64,000 nt of DNA from an uncultured Flammeovirgaceae bacterium (GTDB lineage: Bacteria; Bacteroidota; Bacteroidia; Cytophagales; Cyclobacteriaceae): contig CAJWQD010000003.1 in the NCBI GenBank assembly GCA_913045135.1, forward strand, positions 1 through 64,000. Direction: 5' to 3'. A program made the translations under genes and the position numbers. This document shows positions 54,255-63,700 of the stretch, in pieces (the first letter of the stretch is position 1; each line of letters starts with the position of its first letter). The notes below the pieces were generated by a model. The model searched no databases and was not told the origin of the DNA. It saw only the letters and a list, made by a program, of their open reading frames with translations.

Positions 54255-57131
54255 ATGATAAGCTTTATTGGAGACCTTGCGGAGCAATTGCTTGTAAAGT
54301 ATCAAGATTCAAGAAACCTCACGGTGATTTTTCCTAACAGAAGGGCAGGACTTTTTTTGCAAAAAGAACTTGCAAAAAGAATTGAAAAACCTATTTGGTT
54401 GCCTCAAATTTCAAGTCTGGAAGATTTTATTTTGGCCCGTTCGCAATTTAAAAAGATAGAAAATTTTGAGTCGGTACTGTGGCTACATGAGGTTTACTTA
54501 AATCATCAAGAAAAAGGAGAGACTCTTGATAAATTTTTCTTTTGGGGTGAAATGATCATAAAAGATTTTGAAGAGATAGACCAATATGGAGTAGATGCCA
54601 ATCACCTTTTTACTAGTATAAAATCTCAAAAAGAGCTGGATCAAGAATTTTATTTTTTTTCAGAAGAGGAAAAAAAAATAATTTCTTCTTTTTGGGCTAC
54701 CTTTTTACCTAAAAGCAGCAAAAATCAAGATCTTTTTCTCGAAACATGGAAAATACTTAAATCCATATATACAGAATATAAATCTTTCTTGATATCAAAA
54801 GGTAAGGCCTACAATGGGATGATTTATGCAAACTTTTTGGAACATTTATTAGCTGATGATTTTTCAGATGATGGGAAATTTTTGTTTGTCGGTTTCAATG
54901 CATTAACGGCGGTTGAAGAGCGGATTCTGAAGTACTACATTGAGCACAAAGGAGCAGATGTGTTGTGGGATACAGATGTTTATTATCTCCATGATAACTC
55001 TCAGGAGGCCGGGTATTTTCATCGTATATATCAAAAAGATAATATTTTAGGTAATACTTTTAAGTCACCGATTCCGGATCATTTGGCTGAGCCCAAGTCA
55101 ATTACTGCCACTGGCGTTTCGCTAGAAGTAGGTCAAGCGAAAGCACTAGGTGAAAAATTATCAATTTTAATGTCAAAACCTCATTTTAAGGCAGAAAATA
55201 TTGTCATTGTTCTTCCTAATGAATACATGCTATTTCCTGTTTTGCATGCACTCCCCAAAGAATTAAAAGACATTAATATTACAATGGGTTTTCCTCTGAA
55301 AGATGCTCCAATATATAGCTTATTGGAAAGTGTTTTGATGCTTCAAAATATGCGAAAGCCCACTATTAATGGGGATATATTTTATTATAGACCTGTAATA
55401 TCCATACTAGAACATCCTTTAATTTCTGCCTTGGATATTTCTAATTTTAAAGAGTTTACGGATAAAATCAGAAAATATAATTTGGTTTTTATTAGTGATA
55501 GTCAGATTTCGTTTAACTCCCCCTTATTAAAACTAATTTTTTCAAAGCCAAAAAATCCATTAGACTATCTTTTAGACATTCTTAAAACAATTCTTGCACA
55601 ATCAGAAATAGAAAAAAGAGGCTTAGAAATAGACTTTATAAATAAATATTATCATCATATCTTTCAACTGAAAGAAGTTCTAGGAGCACAAGTAGATCTC
55701 TTGTCTTATGAATTTTTGATCCAATTATTTCAAAAAGTTTCTAGAAGTCTGAAAATTCCGTTTTCGGGAGAACCCTTAAAAGGGGTTCAGATAATGGGTA
55801 TACTCGAAACACGTAATTTAGATTTTGAATATGTTTTTATATTAAATATGAATGAAAATGTATGGCCGGCATCTCCAAAAAGTGGATCTTTTATCCCTTA
55901 CAATATCAGAAGAGCATTTGATTTGCCCACCCATGAACATCAAGATGCTATATATGCTTACTTGTTTTATCGATTATTACAACGTTCTAAAGAAGTAGTT
56001 TTTTATTATAATACTGTTTCGGAGTTCAATGTAAATGGAGAGCTGAGTCGTTTAGTGATGCAACTTGATCTAGAATCAACTCATTCAATTGAAAAGAAAA
56101 TTTTAACAAATCCTATTTCGCTCTCTTTCAAAAAAGAGATCTCAGTGAAAAAGGATTATTCAGTAATGAAAAGGCTCTCAAGGTTTACTACCGATTTTAA
56201 GACGGCTTATATGAGTCGATTAACCCCATCGGCTTTGGATACTTATCTTTATTGTAAACTCAGGTTCTACTATAAATACGTCGCTGAATTATACGAAGAA
56301 GATCAAATTAAAGAAGAACTAGATGCTTTGATTTTTGGTAACATTCTTCATGATGCAATGGAAATTTTATATCGTCAATTCACGATTACACAAAAAACAT
56401 CCATTGTGGAATCAAGGCATTTTTTTTGGTTGAAAGAAGGGGTAGACGGGGCCATTAATGAGGCTTTCCAAAAGCAGTATCAAATTGAAGGAGATAGGAA
56501 AAAGGTAATGATTGAAGGCAGAAATATCATTGCTGCTGAAATTATTAAAAAGATGATTAATAAAATATTGAATATCGATGAAAAGTATGCTCCATTTAAA
56601 ATAATAGGTTTAGAAGCAGGAACTAAAGAAGGCTTTTCCATTGATGTTCCCCTTGAGGTCAACGGAAGAAATCATGTGATAGGTCTCAAAGGTAAAATTG
56701 ATAGAATTGATTTAAAAGCGGGTGTATTGCGGGTGATAGATTACAAAACAGGTAAGGATGAGAAAACTTTTGAGAATCTTGACTCCCTCATCGATCGCGA
56801 AAATATCAAACGAAACAAAACTGCCTTCCAAATATTTTTCTACAGTTATTTAGTGCAAAATAGATATAAAGGGTCATACGAGCATATTGAGCCAAGTATA
56901 TTTAATAGTAAGCAGCTCTTTGATGATAAATTTGATTGGAGGCTGATTCAAAAAGAAAAAGATGAATCAGAAATTAAAATACAGTCATTTGGACAATACA
57001 GTAATGGATTTGAAAAGATTTTAAAAAAATTACTTAAGGAAATTTGGAATACAAAAAATTCTTTTGATCAGACTCCTGATTTGAAAAAATGTCAATATTG
57101 CCCGTATAATGGGATTTGCAAACGTATTTAA
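54255..57131 (+). CDS. AddB-like PD-(D/E)XK nuclease
   Basis: 958 residues. The N-terminal ~600 residues resemble an inactivated UvrD-like helicase as in AddB (VIFPNRRAGLFLQKEL in place of a Walker A, IMGILETRNLDFEYVFILNMNE for motifs V). The C-terminal nuclease (about 660-950) has GNILHDAMEIL, GKIDRID and the catalytic VIDYKTGK near 835. Cys residues in YLYCKLRFYYKY and CQYCPYNGICKRI can hold the 4Fe-4S cluster that caps AddB-type nucleases. It should process DNA ends for recombination with an AddA helicase, which is not in this window. Confidence 0.88.
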   Translation: MISFIGDLAEQLLVKYQDSRNLTVIFPNRRAGLFLQKELAKRIEKPIWLPQISSLEDFILARSQFKKIENFESVLWLHEVYLNHQEKGETLDKFFFWGEMIIKDFEEIDQYGVDANHLFTSIKSQKELDQEFYFFSEEEKKIISSFWATFLPKSSKNQDLFLETWKILKSIYTEYKSFLISKGKAYNGMIYANFLEHLLADDFSDDGKFLFVGFNALTAVEERILKYYIEHKGADVLWDTDVYYLHDNSQEAGYFHRIYQKDNILGNTFKSPIPDHLAEPKSITATGVSLEVGQAKALGEKLSILMSKPHFKAENIVIVLPNEYMLFPVLHALPKELKDINITMGFPLKDAPIYSLLESVLMLQNMRKPTINGDIFYYRPVISILEHPLISALDISNFKEFTDKIRKYNLVFISDSQISFNSPLLKLIFSKPKNPLDYLLDILKTILAQSEIEKRGLEIDFINKYYHHIFQLKEVLGAQVDLLSYEFLIQLFQKVSRSLKIPFSGEPLKGVQIMGILETRNLDFEYVFILNMNENVWPASPKSGSFIPYNIRRAFDLPTHEHQDAIYAYLFYRLLQRSKEVVFYYNTVSEFNVNGELSRLVMQLDLESTHSIEKKILTNPISLSFKKEISVKKDYSVMKRLSRFTTDFKTAYMSRLTPSALDTYLYCKLRFYYKYVAELYEEDQIKEELDALIFGNILHDAMEILYRQFTITQKTSIVESRHFFWLKEGVDGAINEAFQKQYQIEGDRKKVMIEGRNIIAAEIIKKMINKILNIDEKYAPFKIIGLEAGTKEGFSIDVPLEVNGRNHVIGLKGKIDRIDLKAGVLRVIDYKTGKDEKTFENLDSLIDRENIKRNKTAFQIFFYSYLVQNRYKGSYEHIEPSIFNSKQLFDDKFDWRLIQKEKDESEIKIQSFGQYSNGFEKILKKLLKEIWNTKNSFDQTPDLKKCQYCPYNGICKRI

Positions 57132-57138
57132 GAAATTC

Positions 57139-57468
57139 TCACTTGTGTGTATCAAAGATTTTTACGCAAGTCCATAAGTGTTGGCAGTCATTTATAAAAC
57201 TCTTGTGCGCTTCATGATCCTGGTAAATATCATGCGCCTTTTTATCCTTAAAACCAACTACTAGAGCAATAGTGTAGCTTCGTTCAATGATAGGTCTATC
57301 CGTTGATGCAGGAATTCCAACATGATAATTATCTATAGTTTCTATCTGATCAAGGAAAGAAACAGTACGATTTTTAAAAATATCAATTTTCTTATGTGAA
57401 GTATCCTTTAACCAGAAGAAGACCATATGGATAAAATTACTATTACTTTCTTTTTTCTTAGTGATCAT
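57139..57468 (-). CDS. Dabb-family (stress-responsive A/B barrel) protein
   Basis: 109 residues, a ferredoxin-like dimeric alpha/beta barrel. FIHMVFFWLKDTSHKKIDIF, DNYHVGIPASTDRPIIERSYTIALVVGFKDKKAHDIYQDHEAHKSFI and a short C-terminus match PF07876. Function is usually unknown; some members bind or cyclise small aromatic or polyketide compounds. It ends 8 bases from the AddB-like gene end, in convergent orientation. Confidence 0.85.
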   Translation of the reverse strand: MITKKKESNSNFIHMVFFWLKDTSHKKIDIFKNRTVSFLDQIETIDNYHVGIPASTDRPIIERSYTIALVVGFKDKKAHDIYQDHEAHKSFINDCQHLWTCVKIFDTHK

Positions 57469-57517
57469 GATTGTAAGTTTTCAATCTTGGATTAGAGTCT
57501 TTATATGAAATTAAAAA

Positions 57518-58180
57518 TTATTCTGAAACTTTTAGAAGTGCTTTAAATTTTCTAGCAACCAAATCTATTTTTGGTTTTGAAACGCTTAAGACATAAGGCT
57601 GGTACGGATTCTTTTTTTCATAGTCTTGGTGATACTCTTCAGCGAGATAGAAAGTGATCAATGGCTCAACTAGTGTGACGATAGGATTGACAAAAGCAGG
57701 ACCTATATCTTTTATTTTCTGACTAACTATTAGTTTTTGGCTTTCGTTGTGGTAAAAGACCACAGATCGATATTGTTTTCCAACATCAGGTCCTTGTCGG
57801 TTAAACTGAGTCGGGTCATGTGCCGTAAAAAGAATATCTAATAAAGTTTCGTAGCTAATTTTATTTGGGTCATAATAAATTTGCACCGCTTCCGCATGCG
57901 CAGTCTTACCTGATGATACGAGATCATATCGAGCATTATTTTTTGTTCCACCCGCGTATCCAGAGACAGCTTCAATCACTCCTTCAATTTGCTCAAATGA
58001 TGCTTCAATACACCAAAAACAACCGGCTGCAAATGTAGCCGTATCTAGTTTTATTTCTCTGTGAGATGCTTGAAGAATATTTGACTCCTGATTATTGGGT
58101 TCAGATCTTTTAGAGATACATGACGAGAAGAACAGGAGGCAGAGTAAAAAAGTAAAGGGAATAAGTTTGAAAGAATGCAT
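57518..58180 (-). CDS. msrA: Peptide methionine sulfoxide reductase MsrA, lipoprotein form
   Basis: 220 residues. An N-terminal lipoprotein signal (LLFFSSCISK, Cys21) places it in the envelope rather than the cytoplasm. The active site GCFWC has catalytic Cys54 and Cys57; YAGGTKNNARYDLVSSGKTAHAEAVQI, DPTQFNRQGPDVGKQYRSVVF and the C-terminal EEYHQDYEKKNPYQPY are family standards. It reduces methionine-S-sulfoxide in exported proteins. No MsrB domain is fused and none is adjacent. Confidence 0.94.
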   Translation of the reverse strand: MHSFKLIPFTFLLCLLFFSSCISKRSEPNNQESNILQASHREIKLDTATFAAGCFWCIEASFEQIEGVIEAVSGYAGGTKNNARYDLVSSGKTAHAEAVQIYYDPNKISYETLLDILFTAHDPTQFNRQGPDVGKQYRSVVFYHNESQKLIVSQKIKDIGPAFVNPIVTLVEPLITFYLAEEYHQDYEKKNPYQPYVLSVSKPKIDLVARKFKALLKVSE

Positions 58181-58291
58181 GTGAAAAACTTAATATTGAA
58201 AATTAAAATTAAAAAATGTCTAAACAAGTTCATACCAAAACAATTAATAAACTAATATCCAACGAATTTTAGATCGTTTTATCCGTAAAAA

Positions 58292-59491
58292 TCATTTATG
58301 CTTTTTTCCGAGAAAGTGCTTACGATACTCTCTTTTTTGATCAGGATTGTAATCTGGAGCTACACCCAAGCTTACAGGTATTTCGGCTTTGCCTATAGTT
58401 CTGCCAATAAATTTTTCAATATCACCAAATTGTCTTTGTTCTTTCTCGTTGATAAAAGTGAAGGCAACCCCATTAGCAGCTGCTCGGGCGGTTCGTCCAA
58501 TTCTGTGAATATAATCTTCCACATCACTGGGGACATCATAATTTATAACCAATTCAATGTCTTCAATATCAATCCCTCGAGATAATATATCAGTTGCTAC
58601 CAGAATGGTTATTTTTTTTGCTTTGAACAAATTAAGTACTTTACCTCTATCTTTTTGATCGAGGTCTGAATGTATTTCAGCTACTGAAAATTTTAATTTT
58701 TTTAACGATTTAGTTAAATTTTTGGTTTTGTCTTTTGTCGAACAGAAAATGATAATACTTGAAAAATCCCCCGCACTCAGTACATGCTCTATCATGGGTA
58801 TTTTTTGCTTATCATAAACCACAAATCCTACTTGAATAATTTTTTCAGCAGGTACTGAAACGGCAACATTAATTTCTTCAGGATTATTCAGTACTTCCTT
58901 AGCTAATGTTCTAATCTTAGGGGGCATTGTAGCTGAAAACATTAAATTCTGACGTTTTTTGGGTAGAAATGAAATGATTTTTTGAATGTCTTGATGAAAC
59001 CCCATATCAAGCATTCGATCAGCTTCATCAAGTACAAGAAAATCTAAACTTTCCATATTAACATAGCCCATTTTTAGATGCGCTATCAATCTTCCTGGTG
59101 TAGCTGTAATGACTGATACGCCCCCCGAAAGAGCTATTTTCTCTTGAGTAAAGAGATCTCCATCACCACCACCGTACACTGCGATAGAGTTTACTCGTGT
59201 AAAATAGGAGAGCCCTTGCATTTGCTGATCTATCTGTATGGCCAATTCCCGAGTGGGAACAACGATCAAGCATTTACTTGCTTCATGTTCATTTTTATTT
59301 AGAATATCATTGATAATTGGAAGTAAGAAGGCAGCAGTTTTTCCTGTACCTGTTTGAGCAGATCCTATAAGGTCTTTGCCAGCTAAAATTACTGGAATTG
59401 CCTTCTCCTGAATGGGCGTTGTGGATTTAAAACCTATAGCGTCGATTCCCTGCAACAAGTCAGGATGGAATCCTAGTTCACTGAATTTCAA
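58292..59491 (-). CDS. DEAD-box RNA helicase (RhlE-like)
   Basis: 399 residues, a compact helicase with no long basic tail. All motifs are visible: Q motif FHPDLLQGIDAIGFKSTTPIQ, Walker A AQTGTGKT (about 44-51), PTRELA, TPGR, DEAD (LVLDEADRMLDMGF), SAT, and motif VI HRIGRTARAA. It remodels RNA, for example during ribosome assembly or mRNA decay at low temperature. Monocistronic, with an A/T-rich leader of about 245 bases shared with the divergent thioesterase gene. Confidence 0.94.
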   Translation of the reverse strand: MKFSELGFHPDLLQGIDAIGFKSTTPIQEKAIPVILAGKDLIGSAQTGTGKTAAFLLPIINDILNKNEHEASKCLIVVPTRELAIQIDQQMQGLSYFTRVNSIAVYGGGDGDLFTQEKIALSGGVSVITATPGRLIAHLKMGYVNMESLDFLVLDEADRMLDMGFHQDIQKIISFLPKKRQNLMFSATMPPKIRTLAKEVLNNPEEINVAVSVPAEKIIQVGFVVYDKQKIPMIEHVLSAGDFSSIIIFCSTKDKTKNLTKSLKKLKFSVAEIHSDLDQKDRGKVLNLFKAKKITILVATDILSRGIDIEDIELVINYDVPSDVEDYIHRIGRTARAAANGVAFTFINEKEQRQFGDIEKFIGRTIGKAEIPVSLGVAPDYNPDQKREYRKHFLGKKHK

Positions 59492-59738
59492 TTTTTTTTC
59501 AAATTATATTGCACAATTTAGACAATATGTTTGGTATTACATCAAAGGAACTATTTCATTCGTTATATTCTTGATTTTATATTGATAACTTCTAATCATA
59601 TGTTGATAAAATGTTATTTACTAACAAAAACTGTTAATAAAAATTGTTATAATCTATTTAGAAAGAATTTATTTATTTTGTTTAAATGTTTTTGAACCAA
59701 TTGAGTTCTTATAACTTTAAACATAAATAACGAAAATT

Positions 59739-60284
59739 ATGGAAGCCAAAACAGTTAAGAATTCTCAAACAACTATTACTGAATTAATGATCCCTTCTTA
59801 TGCAAATTTTGGTGGAAAAATACATGGTGGTATTTTATTGTCTATCATGGACAAGACTGCATATGCCTGTGCAAGTAAGCATGCGCGAAATTATTGTGTA
59901 ACCGTATCGATTGAAAATGTTGAATTTCTACAGCCAGTTGAGGTTGGAGATTTAGTGTCGTTTTATGCTTCAGTAAATTATGTGGGCAAATCGTCTTTGG
60001 TTGTGGGAATGAAAGTAGTAGCTGAAAATGTTAAGATGGGCACGTCGCGACATACCAATTCATCTTATTTTACTATGGTTGCTAAAGGGGAGGACAATAA
60101 AACTAAGGTAGTGCCTGAATTAATATTGGAAGAAGAAATTGAGGTTAGAAGGTTTCTTGAGGCACTTAAGCGTAAAGAGTTCAGTACTGCATTCCGAGAT
60201 AGGATGCAGGATGTTAAGTCAGCTTTTTCGAGAAAAGATATGAATCTTTTGAGTGAGCAACGATGTGTTATTGGCTTTATTTAA
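59739..60284 (+). CDS. Acyl-CoA thioesterase (hotdog fold, YciA/BFIT type)
   Basis: 181 residues, cytoplasmic. A single hotdog domain (about 8-125) with the family signature FGGKIHGGILLSIMDKTAYACASKHARN, VTVSIENVEFLQPVEVGDLVSFYASVNYVGKSSLVVGMKV and the C-terminal HTNSSYFTMVAKGED. It hydrolyses acyl-CoA to free acid and CoA; chain preference is not visible. The ~50-residue tail after the hotdog domain is charged and not conserved to my knowledge. It converges on trxA with a shared hairpin. Confidence 0.9.
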   Translation: MEAKTVKNSQTTITELMIPSYANFGGKIHGGILLSIMDKTAYACASKHARNYCVTVSIENVEFLQPVEVGDLVSFYASVNYVGKSSLVVGMKVVAENVKMGTSRHTNSSYFTMVAKGEDNKTKVVPELILEEEIEVRRFLEALKRKEFSTAFRDRMQDVKSAFSRKDMNLLSEQRCVIGFI

Positions 60285-60299
60285 AAAATGAAAAAGCCA
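60272..60299. terminator. Hairpin between the thioesterase and trxA ends
   Basis: Arms TGGCTTT (60272-60278) and AAAGCCA (60293-60299) enclose a 14-base A/T loop; the stem overlaps the thioesterase stop codon. T-rich sequence follows on the + strand. Position between convergent genes suggests a two-way terminator, though the stem is short. Confidence 0.4.
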
Positions 60300-60330
60300 T
60301 TTACTTTATTTTTAGGGCACTAAATTTCAA

Positions 60331-60654
60331 TTAAGCTAACTGGGCTTCTATTTTTTTGCTCAATACCGATTTTGGAACTGCTCCAACTTGTTTATCAACA
60401 ATTTCTCCACCTTTAAACACAAGTAGGGTAGGTATTGATCTGATTCCAAATTTTGCAGAAACTTCAGGGTTAGTGTCAACATCTACTTTCCCAATGATAG
60501 CTTTACCTTCAAATTCATTCGCTAACTCTTCAACCAAGGGGCCAATCATTTTACACGGACCACACCACTCAGCCCAAAAGTCAACTAAAACTGGTTTATC
60601 TGAGTTGATGATTTTTTCGAAATTACTGTCTGTTATTTCTACTGGCTTTGACAT
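60331..60654 (-). CDS. trxA: Thioredoxin
   Basis: 107 residues, general cytoplasmic disulfide reductase. The active site WCGPC is at 30-34 (DFWAEWCGPCKMIGP), preceded by VEITDSNFEKII and followed by KVDVDTNPEVSAKFGIRSIPTLLVFKGGE with the cis-Pro. Length and all fold-defining residues are as in E. coli TrxA. It is transcribed alone from the promoter described at 60700-60729, between dnaE and the thioesterase gene. Confidence 0.97.
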   Translation of the reverse strand: MSKPVEITDSNFEKIINSDKPVLVDFWAEWCGPCKMIGPLVEELANEFEGKAIIGKVDVDTNPEVSAKFGIRSIPTLLVFKGGEIVDKQVGAVPKSVLSKKIEAQLA

Positions 60655-60699
60655 AAATTTTTTTTTAACTAGTTGTTAATTCATTTTCTTTTTAAGATA

Positions 60700-60729
60700 C
60701 AAACTTAAGCAATTTGCTATCTCATTCAA
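60700..60729 (-). promoter_or_regulatory. Candidate Bacteroidota-type promoter of trxA
   Basis: On the - strand, TTG (60729-60727), then exactly 19 bases, then TAAGTTTG (60707-60700). This matches the phylum's -33 TTG / -7 TAnnTTTG consensus with the expected spacing, and lies 45 bases before the trxA start. Confidence 0.6.
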
Positions 60730-60759
60730 TAACATGATTACGACTTTTACATATTTTAT

Positions 60760-63700
60760 TTAGTTAAGCAGTACTTTATAACGCAGGTCATCCATTGATT
60801 CTATTTTTTTTATAAGTGCATAATTTGGATCAATAGTCACGCTTCGACTAATCATTTCCACATTGATCAAGCGGTCTTCATGCCTGTTGTAAATATTTAG
60901 TTTAATTATACAATTTCCTGGAAATTCTTCTCCTAATTTTTCGAGTTCCTCAATAAGATTATCATTTATAGCTTGAAGATTGACTTGAATTTCCAGTCCT
61001 TTGATGGCTTTTTCTCTAATGTCTCCTAAATATTCGATATTTGAGATTTTAAATTCTAGTTCTTCACTTTTCCACCTATTTTGAATCGATCCACTCAAGG
61101 ATAAAAACCAACCTACCTCTAAATAACTTTTAAATTTTAAATAGGTATCTGAAAATAGGAAAAAGGTGTGACTGTCACTATAATCTTCAAAGGTGAACTG
61201 ACCGAAAGGGCTTCCTTTTTTAGTCATTCTATGCTGGACTTGTGTAATAATTCCTCCTATTTTAAATATACGACCATTAACCAATGTAAGATCTTTTAGG
61301 TCACTAATCTTTCCTTTAGTAAGGAAGCGCATTTCAAACTGATACTGATCTAAAGGATGTCCTGAGATATAAAGGCCTACCAAATCTTTTTCAATATTTA
61401 GTTTTTCTATCTCTCCATATGGAGCTACTTCACCTACTTTTGGTTTTGATAGTCCCTTACTTTCACTCCCACCAAACAATGATCGTTGTGAACTTAAAGT
61501 TTCCTGCTCAACTTTATTTGCATAAGATATGGCTTTTTCTATCAAAGAAATCCCATCTTTATCAGGTTCTACATATTGTCTTCTGTGATAAGCGGGAAAG
61601 CAATCAAAACCACCTGCTTTGGCCAAGGCTTCAAATGATTTTTTATTAACTGCTCGCAAATTGATTCTGACTGAAAAATCAAAAATATCTTCGAAAGGTT
61701 TATCTTTTCGTTCAGCCACTATAGCTTGCACTGCTGCTTCACCGGTACCCTTAATGGCTCCGAGACCAAATCTAATTTCGCCAGATGAATTCACTGTAAA
61801 ATGTTCATCAGATTCATTGATATCAGGGCCTAACACCACAATATTTTGATTTCGGCATTCTTCCATGAAAAAAGTGACTTTATCAATATTGTTTTGATTA
61901 TGAGTCAACACAGCAGCCATATATTCAGCTGGGTAGTTAGCCTTTAGATACCCAGTTTGATAGGCCACTACCGAGTAGCAAGTGCTATGGGATTTGTTGA
62001 AAGCATAAGCAGCAAAAGATTCCCAATCTTTCCATATTTTTTCAAGACTGGTCTGATCATAACCTTTTGCTTTCGCCTGATTGATAAATTTGGGTTTGAG
62101 TTCTTCAAGTAGTGCGAATATTTTCTTACCCATAGCTTTTCTTAAAACATCGGCTTCTCCTTTGGTAAAGCCCCCAATTTTTTGTGAGAGTAGCATGACT
62201 TGCTCTTGATAAACCGTGATACCATATGTCTCTGCCAAATATTCCTCCATATCCGGTAAGTCATAATGTATTTTTTCAGTGCCATGTTTACGATTAATGA
62301 AGTTTGGAATGTATTCCATCGGTCCGGGGCGGTAGAGTGCATTCATAGCAATCAAATCCTCAAATTTATCTGGTTTCAAGGCCTGTAGGTGTTTTTGCAT
62401 ACCTAGAGACTCAAACTGAAAGGTTCCGTTAGTTGCTCCTTTTTTATATAACTCATAGGTAGCTTTATCATCTAAAGGGATGAGATCAATGTCAATCTGA
62501 ATACCATGTCTTTTCTCTATATTTTCTACCGCTGTTTTAATGATAGAAAGTGTTCTCAAGCCTAAAAAATCCATTTTTAGCATACCTGCTGATTCTACGA
62601 CACTATTATCGAATTGGGTGATTAGTAATTCAGAATCTCTTGCCCGAGCCATTGGAATATAGTTGGTCATGTCTTTGGGGGTTATGATCACTCCACATGC
62701 ATGAATACCTGTATTCCTTAGGGATCCTTCTAGAATCACCGCTTGATTTAGGACTTGTGAGGGTAAATCATTTCCCTTTTTGATGGCGGTGAGGTCAGGA
62801 ACTTCTTTAAGGGCTTGTTTAAAATTAGTCCCTGGTCTTTCGGGAATTAATCTGGCAATCTTGTCTGTCTCTGATAGTGGTAACTCCATGACACGACCTG
62901 CATCTCTGATGGCAGATTTTGGTGCCATTGTACCATAAGTAATGATTTGGGCTACTTGATTAAATCCATATTTATTGACTACATAATTGATTACTTTTTC
63001 TCTACCTTCATTGTCAAAATCAATATCAATATCTGGAAGTGAGACTCGATCGGGATTCAAAAATCTCTCAAAAAGTAAATTATAAGCAATTGGATTCACA
63101 TTGGTAATTCCAATACAATAAGCCACAACACTGCCTGCAGCAGAACCTCGACCAGGTCCAACTGCAACTCCCATCTCACGTGCTTTTGAGGTGAAATCTT
63201 GAACGATCAAAAAATAGCCAGGATAGCCTATTTTCATTATAGTTTCTAACTCAAAATCAATGCGCTCTCGCAAGGAATAGTCTATTTTTTTGTACCTTTT
63301 TTCCGCTCCTTTATAAGTAAGGTCTCTTAAATAAGCATTTTCTCCCCGCTTACCACCGTCTGATTTATCTTTTGGATTTAAAAAGGATTCAGGGATATTG
63401 AAATCGGGTAAAAGCACCTCGCGCTCCAACTCATACTGTTCTATTTTGGAAACGAGGGGACTTATATTTTCTATGGCTTCAGGAAGATCGTGAAATAGGA
63501 CTTTCATCTCTTCTTGACTCTTAAAAAAATATTGATCATTTATCATACCATGTCGAAATCCACGTCCACTCCCTACAGGTGTGCTTTGTTTTTCATTTTC
63601 TTTAATGCAAATCAGCACATCGTGAGCCTTTGCGTCCTCTTGATTCAAATAGAACAATTCATTTGCAGCGATGGTTTTAATATCATATGATGCTGAAAAG

